This document shows positions 26,429 to 34,425 of a DNA stretch of 64,000 bases, in pieces. Position numbers and translations under genes: made by a program. The DNA is taken from positions 22,976-86,975 of the forward strand of contig NZ_FONY01000024.1 in NCBI RefSeq assembly GCF_900113045.1, written 5' to 3'. Numbering within the stretch: position 1 is the first letter of the stretch; each line of letters begins with the position of its first letter. The notes below the pieces were generated by a model. It did not search any database. It saw nothing but the letters and a program-made list of their open reading frames with translations, and had not been told where the DNA came from. The stretch is from Thermoflexibacter ruber. GTDB taxonomy: Bacteria; Bacteroidota; Bacteroidia; Cytophagales; Thermoflexibacteraceae.

Positions 26429-26629
26429 TGACTTTTAAATTTTTGAAAAAGCAAAATTAGTCTTTTTCTTTTATTGGAATCTTTATTTTTTCTTCTTCTT
26501 TGATACTGATTTTAATTCATCAGTTTTTGAATGTAGAGTCAAAGCTAACTTTGTTTCCACAATGAGGGCAAGAGTATTTTGATGTTTTTTCCATGAGATT
26601 ATTAATTAAAGTAAGAAAAATATGCTATT

Positions 26630-27655
26630 TTATTCATTGACTATTACTGTCCAAGAAAGACTCTTGTAGAAAGCTAAGAAGTCAATGGTTGGTTGATAAT
26701 TACTGCACATTTCTAAGGATTTTTCAAAGTAGCGATACGACTTTTCAAGATAAGCAGTCCTATTTTCTATGTCTTCGTGGGCGGCTTTAAAAAAGGCTTG
26801 TCCTAAGTTAAAATAGATGCCAGGGTGCATCTCATTGCGTATGAGCAATGAACCGTAGATAATGTCTGCTTCTCTGATATTGCCATCCTGAGCCAATCTA
26901 TTAGCTTCTGTAAGTCCTGCATAGAGTTGGTTTGTTCCTTTTGAGATTTTATTTTTTAGGTAAATATTAAAAGGAATGCCGATGAGGTACAATCCATTGC
27001 GCCAAGCAGTTTGCTCATGATAGCGTTGGGCGCATGTATCACAGCAGTAATGATTTTGATATTTCGCTTTGACATTTTTAGGTAAAGCGTAAAAATGAAA
27101 CTCAGGATAGTACTGCACACGATTGTAATAGTTGCACTCAGGGCAAACTTTATAGTTTTCAGAGTTGGGCAAGAGGTCGTTATGCTTATCAAAAAGTACT
27201 TCGCAATATTTGCAATACACAAAGAGCGTTTCTTTCAATCCTGTTACATCTATGAGTGCGTTGCAGTTAGGACATTGTTTGGCTTTGAAGGTATAGCCTT
27301 TGCCTTCTTTACTCAACTGATTTTTTCTTGCGTAAACGAGCAGAGCTGACCTGTGCTGGTCTATGGCACTCTTGACATCGCCTGCCAAATTATCCGCTAC
27401 TTCTATGATAATGCTGGAAGTATTAGGAAGCACATTTTCAGCAATATTTTTACTTAAAGAAATAAATGGTCGTAAAATAATAGCAATTCGGTTGTTATAG
27501 AGAAAAACCTCATGAATATCTGAAATCAGGATATAATCATTATCTAATATAATACCCGTGTCATCATCGATACGTGCTTGATAATACCTAATAGAAGTAG
27601 GTTTACCTTGCTCATTGAGGTATCTGAAACGGAAGTTGAGATAGGAAGAGGGCAT
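26630..27655 (-). CDS. Conserved protein with paired zinc ribbons and a TPR-like helical end
   Basis: A 341-residue cytoplasmic protein of unknown function. The first 110 residues look beta-rich (FRFRYLNEQGKPTSIRYYQARI, DDTGIILDNDYILISDI). Then come four CxxC knuckles: C128/C131, C148/C151, C171/C174 and C205/C208, which should make two zinc ribbons. The rest is helical with TPR-like spacing (NIREADIIYGSLLIRNEMHPGIYFNLGQAFFKAAHED). There is no signal peptide. It could bind nucleic acid or protein through the ribbons, but nothing in the context shows which. It lies just ahead of the secreted-protein cluster on the same strand, separated from it by 342 bases. Confidence 0.65.
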   Translation of the reverse strand: MPSSYLNFRFRYLNEQGKPTSIRYYQARIDDDTGIILDNDYILISDIHEVFLYNNRIAIILRPFISLSKNIAENVLPNTSSIIIEVADNLAGDVKSAIDQHRSALLVYARKNQLSKEGKGYTFKAKQCPNCNALIDVTGLKETLFVYCKYCEVLFDKHNDLLPNSENYKVCPECNYYNRVQYYPEFHFYALPKNVKAKYQNHYCCDTCAQRYHEQTAWRNGLYLIGIPFNIYLKNKISKGTNQLYAGLTEANRLAQDGNIREADIIYGSLLIRNEMHPGIYFNLGQAFFKAAHEDIENRTAYLEKSYRYFEKSLEMCSNYQPTIDFLAFYKSLSWTVIVNE

Positions 27656-27997
27656 AACAATAAATTTATTGTCTTACATTTGACTTTATTTTACGAATTT
27701 GAGTATTTTTTCTCGTAAATTCAAATTCATAGTGAATAAGTATATTTTTTGCCCTATCACACCTATTTATGTCGCCTTTGGTTAGGGCAGAGATAACAAA
27801 ATCAATTTCTTTTTTGTCAAATGTGAATAAAAACAAGATTTGTTAAAACCAATCGCCCCTATGTAATATCTTTCCACGTAGGCGAAAGACCATTTGATAA
27901 TCAATATCTTCACTCCCTCACTAGAAAGTGACGCAATTGCATCGGCAAACTGTGCAATTGAAGGAGTGGTACGGCTATTTTTGCTTACGTACTCAGC
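27656..27997. other. AT-rich intergenic region with short palindromes
   Basis: A 342-base gap. A perfect 16-base palindrome (ACAATAAATTTATTGT, 27657-27672) touches the start codon of the zinc-ribbon gene. A second inverted pair, CAATTGCA (27934-27941) with TGCAATTG (27953-27960), could form a small hairpin near the end of the next gene. A plus-strand open frame beginning at 27894 runs into the gene at 27998 and looks like an antisense artefact. Confidence 0.45.
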
Positions 27998-28537
27998 CTA
28001 CAAATTAGAAAATACCACCACTCTGGCTTGCATACGTGGTCTTTCCCCCTCAGGAACTATAATAATCATATTCTCGGCAATCGTTTCGCCATTGCGAAGA
28101 ATGAAACCTGCGTGTGTATTGACAGTACGTATGGTTTCTTTGCCGTCTGCTCCTCTTTCTGGGATACGCACAGGAATAAAGAACTGATTTGCTCTTACTG
28201 AAGCACTTTTGGAGGTAAGTCGCTTGCCTGTGGCATTTTGGCAATCAAAAATGGCAAAAATAGCAGGGTCATTCAAAATACCAAAAGAGTTACGGAAGGT
28301 ATCGTTTAATAAAACGATTTTAGGGCAACCGCTTTGATTAGTTATATAAACCGTAACTTCAAATCTGTTAAAGTTTTCTTTGCCAATTTCCATAACTCGC
28401 TCATTGCGAATATTAAAACCGCACACTAAGCCATCATAATTAGCAGGTTGATTTTCTTCTATGCTAACTGCTTGTTGAGCAAGACAAGAAAACATGATAC
28501 CTTGAAAAAACAGGCAAAAGAATAAAAGTTGTTTCAT
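27998..28537 (-). CDS. Secreted protein of unknown function (cluster member 8)
   Basis: A 179-residue exported protein with a signal peptide (MKQLLFFCLFFQGIMFSCLA, cleavage near AQQ). The mature part is beta-rich: NYDGLVCGFNIRNERVMEI, NRFEVTVYITNQSGCPKIVL, FFIPVRIPERGADG, THAGFILRNGETIAENMIII. Three cysteines could form disulfides. The pattern suggests an immunoglobulin-like or lipocalin-like sandwich, but I recognise no family. It is the last gene of a minus-strand run of eight secreted, lipoprotein or membrane genes (27998-35361). Confidence 0.65.
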   Translation of the reverse strand: MKQLLFFCLFFQGIMFSCLAQQAVSIEENQPANYDGLVCGFNIRNERVMEIGKENFNRFEVTVYITNQSGCPKIVLLNDTFRNSFGILNDPAIFAIFDCQNATGKRLTSKSASVRANQFFIPVRIPERGADGKETIRTVNTHAGFILRNGETIAENMIIIVPEGERPRMQARVVVFSNL

Positions 28538-28609
28538 AGAGATTTTGTGTGTTTTAGTATGTTTTAAGTATATTTTTATAAGCTATTTTCAATAAATGAG
28601 CCAAAATAA

Positions 28610-29218
28610 TTATTCTACCTTAATAAAAGCTTTTTTGGTTTTGTCGAATCGATAGACTTTGGTCGTTACGGTTGGCTTTCCTTGCTGTTCTGTATCGATG
28701 TCGTACTCGCTTACGATTTCTTTTATGGTGAGGCTGCCATCTGCACCGAGCAAGGACTCGAAATCTCCCTGAACACCCATGTGCGAGTAGCCACCGCCAA
28801 GAATAATATGATGTTCTCCGCCAAGCTGCTCGCCTGTTTGGGCATCAATAGCATAAAGCTCTATGCCGTTGTAATGGTTGGTGGATACATCAGCCTTCAA
28901 AAAAATGATGTTTCCGTCTTGGTATTTGCCCAATAAGGTAGCCATTGCATTAGCATCTTCTCTGATGTCCTTCATGGGGACATAGTCTTTGGAGATACCC
29001 TCTCCCCCAACAAATACTCCTTCGCTGACTTTAGCTTTTACCAAATCCTTCAAAGAGGAGTAGGCTTTCACAGTGTCCAGTACTTGAATAAAATACTGGC
29101 GATTCTGCTCAGTTTCGACAATAGCTTTCATAGTAGCACTGCCTTCGTGTTGGGCGTTCTTGCCTCCGCAAGCGGCAAAGGCAAGAGCAATAAACAATAG
29201 AATGATGTTGGTTTTCAT
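28610..29218 (-). CDS. Lipoprotein of unknown function (cluster member 7)
   Basis: A 202-residue lipoprotein. The signal MKTNIILLFIALAFAACGGK places the lipid-modified Cys at 17, followed by GG. The mature protein has IQVLDTVKAYSSLKDLVKAKV, then EDANAMATLLGKYQDGNIIFL and a beta-rich end with HIILGGGYSHMGVQGDF and TTKVYRFDKTKKAFIKVE. The HIILGGGYSH segment and the repeated reference-like strands resemble proteins that carry a YARHG- or lipocalin-type fold, but this is not a firm match. It lies 32 bases beyond the next upstream gene, within an apparent operon. Confidence 0.65.
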   Translation of the reverse strand: MKTNIILLFIALAFAACGGKNAQHEGSATMKAIVETEQNRQYFIQVLDTVKAYSSLKDLVKAKVSEGVFVGGEGISKDYVPMKDIREDANAMATLLGKYQDGNIIFLKADVSTNHYNGIELYAIDAQTGEQLGGEHHIILGGGYSHMGVQGDFESLLGADGSLTIKEIVSEYDIDTEQQGKPTVTTKVYRFDKTKKAFIKVE

Positions 29219-29250
29219 GGTAATTAATTTTTAAGCTATTTTATACAACC

Positions 29251-29859
29251 TTAAAGTTCTTCAGTAGGCATCTGCTGGCATGGCACTTGCAGAAAGTTCG
29301 CCATTTCTGCTGCGATGTAGTTCAAGCTAAACCCCTCACCTGTAGCGTATTTTGTAGTGATGAGTTTATGCACCTTGCCCTGCTTGTCTATCAAAGATAA
29401 AATAAAATACGTGCTTTGGACACTGCCCCCCGAACGAGTTTGATAAGAAAGATGCCTATCTGATACTACAAATTGCTCGATTTCACGACTTGGAATTTTC
29501 AAGCCACCGCGCATCGGCAAGGGACCAAAACGAAGCTGTAGCTCGCTTGGCGTAAGTGTAATATACGACTTATTGACAACGCCATACAGTATCCGAACGA
29601 AGTCTATCGAGCTAAGAACACTTGCTACAATGAACGCAGTCCTCACACTTCCATAGGCTTCATTTACCTCATCGGAAAAATAGAATGCTGCTATTACAAA
29701 GAGATAAATCGCAGTTATACGCATTATTAGCACTTGATGGTAGGCACAATAAAAGTTGAGCCGAATAGACAACTCAGAGGCACGCCGCTCTATTTTTAGC
29801 TTGCCTTGTGCCATTATTTTGTTTACATCAGTAGCAATAAATCGATTGTAATTACCCAT
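29251..29859 (-). CDS. Membrane protein with PH-like domain, unknown function (cluster member 6)
   Basis: A 202-residue membrane protein. Two transmembrane helices lie at about 44-62 (LIMRITAIYLFVIAAFYF) and about 72-95 (RTAFIVASVLSSIDFVRILYG). They are followed by a beta-rich domain, KSYITLTPSELQLRFGPLPM then IPSREIEQFVVSDRHLSYQT, with the pattern of bacterial PH-like (bPH2) domains. It is the only member of the cluster without a signal peptide or lipobox, so it is the inner-membrane candidate of the set. The start could also be the ATG at residue 15 (MAQGKLKIERR). A palindromic repeat (29880-29906) lies just upstream. Confidence 0.6.
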   Translation of the reverse strand: MGNYNRFIATDVNKIMAQGKLKIERRASELSIRLNFYCAYHQVLIMRITAIYLFVIAAFYFSDEVNEAYGSVRTAFIVASVLSSIDFVRILYGVVNKSYITLTPSELQLRFGPLPMRGGLKIPSREIEQFVVSDRHLSYQTRSGGSVQSTYFILSLIDKQGKVHKLITTKYATGEGFSLNYIAAEMANFLQVPCQQMPTEEL

Positions 29860-29879
29860 TTTCTTTGCTTTTTTAAGCC

Positions 29880-29906
29880 CTGTCAGGGTCTATAGACCGC
29901 TAACAG
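29880..29906. repeat. Cruciform repeat of the CTGTCAG/CTAACAG family
   Basis: CTGTCAG (29880-29886) and CTAACAG (29900-29906) form an outer stem with one G-T pair. Between them GGTCTATAGACC (29887-29898) is a perfect self-complementary palindrome. It sits between two genes of the secreted-protein cluster. Confidence 0.65.
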
Positions 29907-29921
29907 AGATTCGGTTTTAAA

Positions 29922-30971
29922 TTATTCTTTTATTCTATGGCATACTGTTTTTTCGCCAGAGTCGCCGTGAATATATACGAAATGCCCCTGTCCTGCTCTG
30001 AGGATTTTCAGTTGGTCTTGCCCATACACAGAGTGCTTGCGACTAAGGATATTGCCTTTGATGCTGATTTTGGCGGCACCGCCTTCGCTTTCGGCATAGC
30101 TTACGTCATTCCACTCGTTGCCTTTTATCTCAAAGCGGTAGGATTCGTCCCCACTTCCTGCTTCCCACCACCCCTGCAAGACTTTGAGTGTGAAGGCATC
30201 ATCACTAAGGTTAGAAAAGACGTATGCTTTATCGTCTATGTAGCCTATACCTATCTTAGAAATGTCTTGGGGTTCTACCCATACGTATTTTTCCGCATTG
30301 TATTGCTTGGTAGCATAGGCAATGCCCGATGCGCTGGGGCTATCTGCCAAGCTGATGATTTTATAGGGAACATAGTAAGACAAATAGAAGCCGTCTTCTT
30401 CCGTTTCGCTCATGCCTTGCGAGAGGTTTTCAGAGATGACGATGCTCGGCTCTGTGCCTGTGTCCATATAGGTAATGCGGGCTTCTACAAGCAAGCCATT
30501 TTGGTCGTAAACAATTTTGGTAGCTTCAGCCGACTTGCCTAAGCGAATGATGGTATTATGCTCCGAACTCTCGACCGATACACCAAAAAGGAACAAAAAC
30601 TTTTCTTGGAACAGGCTTGCGTGCTGAAAATAACCCACATACTGCGAGGTTTTGCTCTCAAACTTATCGGTGAGTTTATCTTCTCCGAAAAACTCCTTTC
30701 TGATGCATATGTAGCCGTACTTATTGGTGTGGCTAAACCTGCCCCCTTTGGAAAAGACAACTTCTACGGTGGTATAGGCTTCTCCATTGTCGTTTTCGGG
30801 CGGAGGGTTGGTCAGGAATAGGGTTTCGGACTTTTTGTCGCCATCAAGGTCGGGCAGAGGTAGCGTTTCTACGACTTGCCCACTTGCTTGGGCGGTTTCA
30901 TCGCTGCTTTTCCCTTTGCAGCCAAAGACTGCAGCAAGAGAAAAGGCAAAAATGATGAGTTTTATGCTCAT
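29922..30971 (-). CDS. Lipoprotein of unknown function (cluster member 5)
   Basis: A 349-residue lipoprotein with signal MSIKLIIFAFSLAAVFGCKG and lipid-modified Cys at 18. The mature protein begins LPLPDLDGDKKSETLFLTNPP, an FG-GAP/VCBS-like Asp-rich calcium-loop pattern (DLDGDKKSE) followed by long beta-strands. The C-terminal third (WWEAGSGDESYRFEIKGNEWNDVSYAE, then KHSVYGQDQLKILRAG) looks like a lipocalin-like barrel. Probable location is the inner face of the outer membrane or the cell surface. A plus-strand frame of about 200 codons overlaps it, but the lipobox and signal favour this strand. Confidence 0.65.
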   Translation of the reverse strand: MSIKLIIFAFSLAAVFGCKGKSSDETAQASGQVVETLPLPDLDGDKKSETLFLTNPPPENDNGEAYTTVEVVFSKGGRFSHTNKYGYICIRKEFFGEDKLTDKFESKTSQYVGYFQHASLFQEKFLFLFGVSVESSEHNTIIRLGKSAEATKIVYDQNGLLVEARITYMDTGTEPSIVISENLSQGMSETEEDGFYLSYYVPYKIISLADSPSASGIAYATKQYNAEKYVWVEPQDISKIGIGYIDDKAYVFSNLSDDAFTLKVLQGWWEAGSGDESYRFEIKGNEWNDVSYAESEGGAAKISIKGNILSRKHSVYGQDQLKILRAGQGHFVYIHGDSGEKTVCHRIKE

Positions 30972-31016
30972 AGTGATTTTGTTTTATAAATGATAAAAAG
31001 TCTAACGATATTAAAG

Positions 31017-31856
31017 CTATCTTGGGCTTATCAAGGTCATGATTGCCTCGCCTGTGGGAGCATCAAATTGCAGTTCCCATGCTGTTCCATAACCCATTTT
31101 TACTTTGATAGAAAAATCTTCAAAGCCTTGCGTAGCGCAGCGGATAGTATTGTCCTTTTGCACTTCGCAGGTAAAAGTAGCTTTTGTGCTGCCCTCTGTA
31201 AGGGTGAGTATAACCCAATTGCCTTGTTGCTTGGCACTCACGCTCGTGGTCGTAGAACCCTGAAAAGTTTGGGGGTCGCGCACTTGCCATTTAATACCAA
31301 CAAGGGCTTCGGCTATGTGCTGGTTAAAAGGCTGGCTCTCGGTAATAGGCACAGTGGAGGCATCGGCAAGCAGAACAGAAACTTGTTGTTCTGCACTGCT
31401 GATAAACCTCGTAACTCCTTTTACACCCTCATTTTCTTTAGTGATGATGAGTTTCAAGGGCTGATTCTGATACGTAACTTCTACGGTCTGCTCGGCTTCC
31501 TGATATTCATAAAAATTCGAGGGCTTTTGTGAGCGGATAGTAGCTTTTTGCCATTTGCCTTGCGAGTCGCTCAGATAAACGGAGGTAGCTTCGCCTTTTT
31601 GCGTATCCCAATAGAGATAGCAGCCGAGATTGTTGTTTATATCATAGTATAGCCCACTAAAATTGATATGCGAAGGCACTTGTTCGGGCTGCCTGTCGTC
31701 ACCTAATAACTGCTCGAAATCAGTTTCTGTATCAGCAGGCACTACTTCGCTGGCAGTCTTCTCAGCAGTTTCTTTGTCTTTTTTCCCTCCGCAAGCCGCC
31801 AATAGGCTCAGACTGACAAGGAAAATTATGGAAAGAAATAGGTTTTTGTTTTTCAT
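31017..31856 (-). CDS. Lipoprotein of unknown function (cluster member 4)
   Basis: A 279-residue lipoprotein with signal MKNKNLFLSIIFLVSLSLLA and lipid-modified Cys at 22, followed by GGKKDKE. The mature region has HINFSGLYYDINNNLGCYLYW, then VTYQNQPLKLIITKENEGVKG and GNWVILTLTEGSTKATFTCE. The G-x-Y-x-D start resembles the opening of member 1 of the cluster (34426-35361), so the two may share a fold. No family is recognised. The gene has no close operon overlap: 45 bases to the next gene downstream and 73 bases to the one upstream. Confidence 0.65.
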   Translation of the reverse strand: MKNKNLFLSIIFLVSLSLLAACGGKKDKETAEKTASEVVPADTETDFEQLLGDDRQPEQVPSHINFSGLYYDINNNLGCYLYWDTQKGEATSVYLSDSQGKWQKATIRSQKPSNFYEYQEAEQTVEVTYQNQPLKLIITKENEGVKGVTRFISSAEQQVSVLLADASTVPITESQPFNQHIAEALVGIKWQVRDPQTFQGSTTTSVSAKQQGNWVILTLTEGSTKATFTCEVQKDNTIRCATQGFEDFSIKVKMGYGTAWELQFDAPTGEAIMTLISPR

Positions 31857-31889
31857 GGGGATTTAATCGTTTAAGTTATTTTCTTTAAA

Positions 31890-31916
31890 CCTGTTAGGTT
31901 TTGAAAACCTGACAGG
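31890..31916. repeat. Palindromic repeat/hairpin of the CCTGTCAGG family
   Basis: A 13-base-pair stem, CCTGTTAGGTTTT with AAAACCTGACAGG, closes on a single G (so the real loop is larger). It lies 13 bases beyond the end of the gene at 31930 and could stop its transcript. Confidence 0.7.
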
Positions 31917-31929
31917 CTTGTGTAGTTGC

Positions 31930-32838
31930 TTACTTAGCCATGTACCACTTCACAATTCGGTCAAACATAATAGCCATAGGTGCGTTGGGCGTTTCGGCGG
32001 TGGCGGCTTCTGCATCTAAAATCTCCCCTGTAGGAGCTGCTAAATAGAGGTGGCGGAAGTTGGTCGACTGCCTGCTATAGGTAGAAATAAGGTAGGTATT
32101 GGTAGCAGGATTTTTTACATAGCACATATACGTATTGCCTTTCCAGTAGTCGGTTGCGTTTTCCCCTTTGCAGATGCCTGTTTCAAAGCCCTCTTCTACC
32201 TTGTCGATTCGGCAGTCGCACACTACTCTTTCATTTTTGGCAAAGTCAAAGTATGAAACTCTGAAAGATTTGCCGTCTGCTGCTGGTCTAATACGCATTT
32301 CTACTTTATTGCTCACATCTAAAGTGGCAAGCTCATAGCCTACGAAATTTTCAGGTTTGCTTGCTTTTGCTCTTGGGCGGTTTTTAGGATAGTAGGTAAA
32401 GCGTTCGTTATTTGCTGTATTAATGGTAATCAAGGTATTCTCATTGATGCTTTCAATGGAGTAAGTAGTCTGTTCCATAGCATTTGCCATAACGAGGGTT
32501 TTGCCTCCGTTTTGCACTTGCCACTGTCCTGCGTCTTGGTCTGTGCCTCTTACCCTAATTGCATACTGACCATTAGGGCTAAACTGCACCTCTACCAACT
32601 GGTAAACTTTTACCAAAGCATAGTCTTCTTCTCTCTTGCTAAAAAGTTCCCTTTTCTGCTGGTCAGAGAGCCTGTTTACGTCTATATGGGCATACTTTGC
32701 TTCTATCGAGGCTTCTAACTCCTCAGTATCTACGAGCCAAATGTCGCTGGTGAGTATTTGCTGTACTCGGGCTTGCTGTGCGAAAGTAGTGAATACGCAA
32801 GCTAATAGAAATGAGCATAAAAGAAATAAGCGTTTCAT
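31930..32838 (-). CDS. Secreted protein of unknown function (cluster member 3)
   Basis: A 302-residue exported protein with a signal peptide ending at TTFAQQ (about residue 21). The first mature part is helical and charged (EASIEAKYAHIDVNRLSDQQ), then a lipocalin-like run follows: LVEVQFSPNGQYAIRVRG, GQWQVQNGGKTLVMAN, TTYSIESINENTLITIN. A second beta region has VVCDCRIDKVEEGFETGIC. The lipocalin-type GxW motif in the middle is the only family clue. It probably acts in the periplasm or outside the cell. A hairpin repeat follows its stop. Confidence 0.65.
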   Translation of the reverse strand: MKRLFLLCSFLLACVFTTFAQQARVQQILTSDIWLVDTEELEASIEAKYAHIDVNRLSDQQKRELFSKREEDYALVKVYQLVEVQFSPNGQYAIRVRGTDQDAGQWQVQNGGKTLVMANAMEQTTYSIESINENTLITINTANNERFTYYPKNRPRAKASKPENFVGYELATLDVSNKVEMRIRPAADGKSFRVSYFDFAKNERVVCDCRIDKVEEGFETGICKGENATDYWKGNTYMCYVKNPATNTYLISTYSRQSTNFRHLYLAAPTGEILDAEAATAETPNAPMAIMFDRIVKWYMAK

Positions 32839-32889
32839 ATAATTTTTATGGTTTAAAATTGGAATAAATAAGTTTTTGAGGTTGCTTCC

Positions 32890-32934
32890 ACACCTGTCAG
32901 CAGTTCCACTGCGGGTCTAAGACCTAACAGGTGT
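32890..32934. repeat. Three-stem cruciform repeat of the CCTGTCAG/CTAACAGG family
   Basis: ACACCTGTCAG (32890-32900) pairs with CTAACAGGTGT (32924-32934). Inside it are two smaller stems, GCAG/CTGC around 32900-32912 and GGTC/GACC around 32914-32924, giving a three-way-junction shape. It sits between two cluster genes. Confidence 0.65.
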
Positions 32935-32945
32935 ACTGTTTTACT

Positions 32946-33701
32946 CTACTCGAGATTAGCAAAAGAAGAAATAAAATTTCCCTGCTTGTCGTAAAGGCTC
33001 AGGCACCAACGCTCTTTGGAGAGTATGGAGAGCTTACCTACGATTTCACCTTTGTTAAAAGGCACATTATCAGTCCCTATGAGTATGTTGAGGTCTTTGT
33101 CAAAGCCGCAGTATAAGTGCGAAGTTTCTCCCTGCGAGGCAAGAATAATCTCAAACATGGCAGGGTCTTCCAAAGCAGAGAAAGACACGCCTACCGCATC
33201 GGTATAAATATTGTTTTTGATGTCGTAGAACTGCATATATTGGTGCTGCATCGCTGAGGCAAAGGACTGAGCAGGCGAGTCGTCAGGAGAAAAATAAATA
33301 TTTTCTTCTCCCGATAAGCGAAGCAGCACTCTGGAGTCATTGCGCCGAGCAGTTTCAAAAATCATTTTGTAGTCGCCATAGCCACGCGTAATGATTCTCA
33401 TGTAATAGACTACATTAGGAGCTTTTTCGTGGTAGAGTTTCAAGACCTTGTGAATGGTGGCTGTACTGTTATCCACGATTTCCTCTTGGCTCATGATTTC
33501 ATAGCGAACGAACTTTCTGCCGCCTTGCGAATGTAATACCTCACTGACCAAGCCGTCTTCGGGGTTGCATCGCACCATAAGTAGTTCTTTGGTATCTGGG
33601 TGCAAATAAAGCCCACCTGCAAGGGTTACATCAAAGGCAAAGAGAGGAGCTGCCACACTCACCAGAAGGAGTGTGGAAAGCAAAAACATTACTTTCTTCA
33701 T
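32946..33701 (-). CDS. Secreted protein of unknown function (cluster member 2b)
   Basis: A 251-residue exported protein with signal peptide MKKVMFLLSTLLLVSVAAPL and cleavage near FAFD. The mature protein opens TLAGGLYLHPDTKELLMVRC and continues with alternating strands (KFVRYEIMSQEEIVDNSTA, VVYYMRIITRGYGDYKMIF). The end has FNKGEIVGKLSILSKERWCL and SLYDKQGNFISSF. There is no lipobox. I recognise no family; the strand-rich pattern fits a periplasmic or surface beta-barrel-like fold, as in its neighbours. Confidence 0.65.
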   Translation of the reverse strand: MKKVMFLLSTLLLVSVAAPLFAFDVTLAGGLYLHPDTKELLMVRCNPEDGLVSEVLHSQGGRKFVRYEIMSQEEIVDNSTATIHKVLKLYHEKAPNVVYYMRIITRGYGDYKMIFETARRNDSRVLLRLSGEENIYFSPDDSPAQSFASAMQHQYMQFYDIKNNIYTDAVGVSFSALEDPAMFEIILASQGETSHLYCGFDKDLNILIGTDNVPFNKGEIVGKLSILSKERWCLSLYDKQGNFISSFANLE

Positions 33702-33811
33702 AAAGATTATGGAATGGTTAAAACTATTGGATTATTTTTTTAAAATTTTTTGATAAAAGATTACTTTTCAGTTCCTATGGAAAACCTCCCCGTTCCTTAT
33801 CCCAAAGTAAC

Positions 33812-34420
33812 TCAATACTGCTTGCCCATAAGGGCGCAGGCTTTTTTGCTATCTGGGTGGTCTTTTTGGTAGTTACAGAGCATATTCATATACATCGTGC
33901 CTATCGTAGCCTTTGCCATAGTACCAAAGCGGAGTAGGTCTATGACCACAGGGCTATTGCTAAGGATTTCTTCATGTTGCTTTGTGTCTATTCGCTCTTT
34001 GAGTAAAGAAGCATGGTTTAGCTGAGGCATCACGTCCTTCAGTTTGCTGTATTGCTTATTGTTATACTCAAAGAAATCCACTTTGAAAGTTTCCATGACT
34101 CCATCGTGGGTGTAGTCGCTTACGGCAATTACTGCGTCTTTATTAGCTTTGCGGTAAAGCACCACAGTAACTTCATGTGTACCTCCGTTTGTGCCTTTGT
34201 CAGTAATTCTGATAAAGCCATTTTGGGTATCTACTACCGTTTGAACTTCCTCCTTAGTAGTTGGGCTAAGAGAAATCCACTTGCCCGCCTTTTGGGGAAG
34301 GGAGAAAGTACACACCTCCTCGGGTAGCAGTCGGAAGTAGTCGACTACTCCTTGCGGGGCATTTTGGGCAAAAGCCTCCATACTGATTGTTAATAGTAAA
34401 GAAATAATGATTTTTTTCAT
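33812..34420 (-). CDS. Secreted protein of unknown function (cluster member 2a)
   Basis: A 202-residue exported protein with signal peptide MKKIIISLLLTISMEAFA (cleavage before QNAPQ). The mature part begins VVDYFRLLPEEVCTFSLP and continues VDTQNGFIRITDKGTNGGTH, then VVLYRKANKDAVIAVSDYTH. The opening is reminiscent of DUF3256-type Bacteroidota proteins, but the match is loose. It starts only 5 bases after the stop of the gene at 34426, so the two are almost certainly translated from one message. Confidence 0.65.
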   Translation of the reverse strand: MKKIIISLLLTISMEAFAQNAPQGVVDYFRLLPEEVCTFSLPQKAGKWISLSPTTKEEVQTVVDTQNGFIRITDKGTNGGTHEVTVVLYRKANKDAVIAVSDYTHDGVMETFKVDFFEYNNKQYSKLKDVMPQLNHASLLKERIDTKQHEEILSNSPVVIDLLRFGTMAKATIGTMYMNMLCNYQKDHPDSKKACALMGKQY

Positions 34421-34425
34421 GATTT

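Noticed and set aside
27894..28187. A 97-codon plus-strand open frame overlapping the end of the gene at 27998
   Set aside because: It overlaps a signal-peptide-bearing gene for most of its length and has no recognised domain.
29937..30542. A 201-codon plus-strand open frame opposite the lipoprotein at 29922-30971
   Set aside because: The minus-strand gene has a clear lipoprotein signal and ordinary composition, while the plus frame is rich in Cys, Phe and Val in the way antisense frames of this DNA are. A similar 180-codon antisense frame at 30990-31532 was rejected for the same reason.
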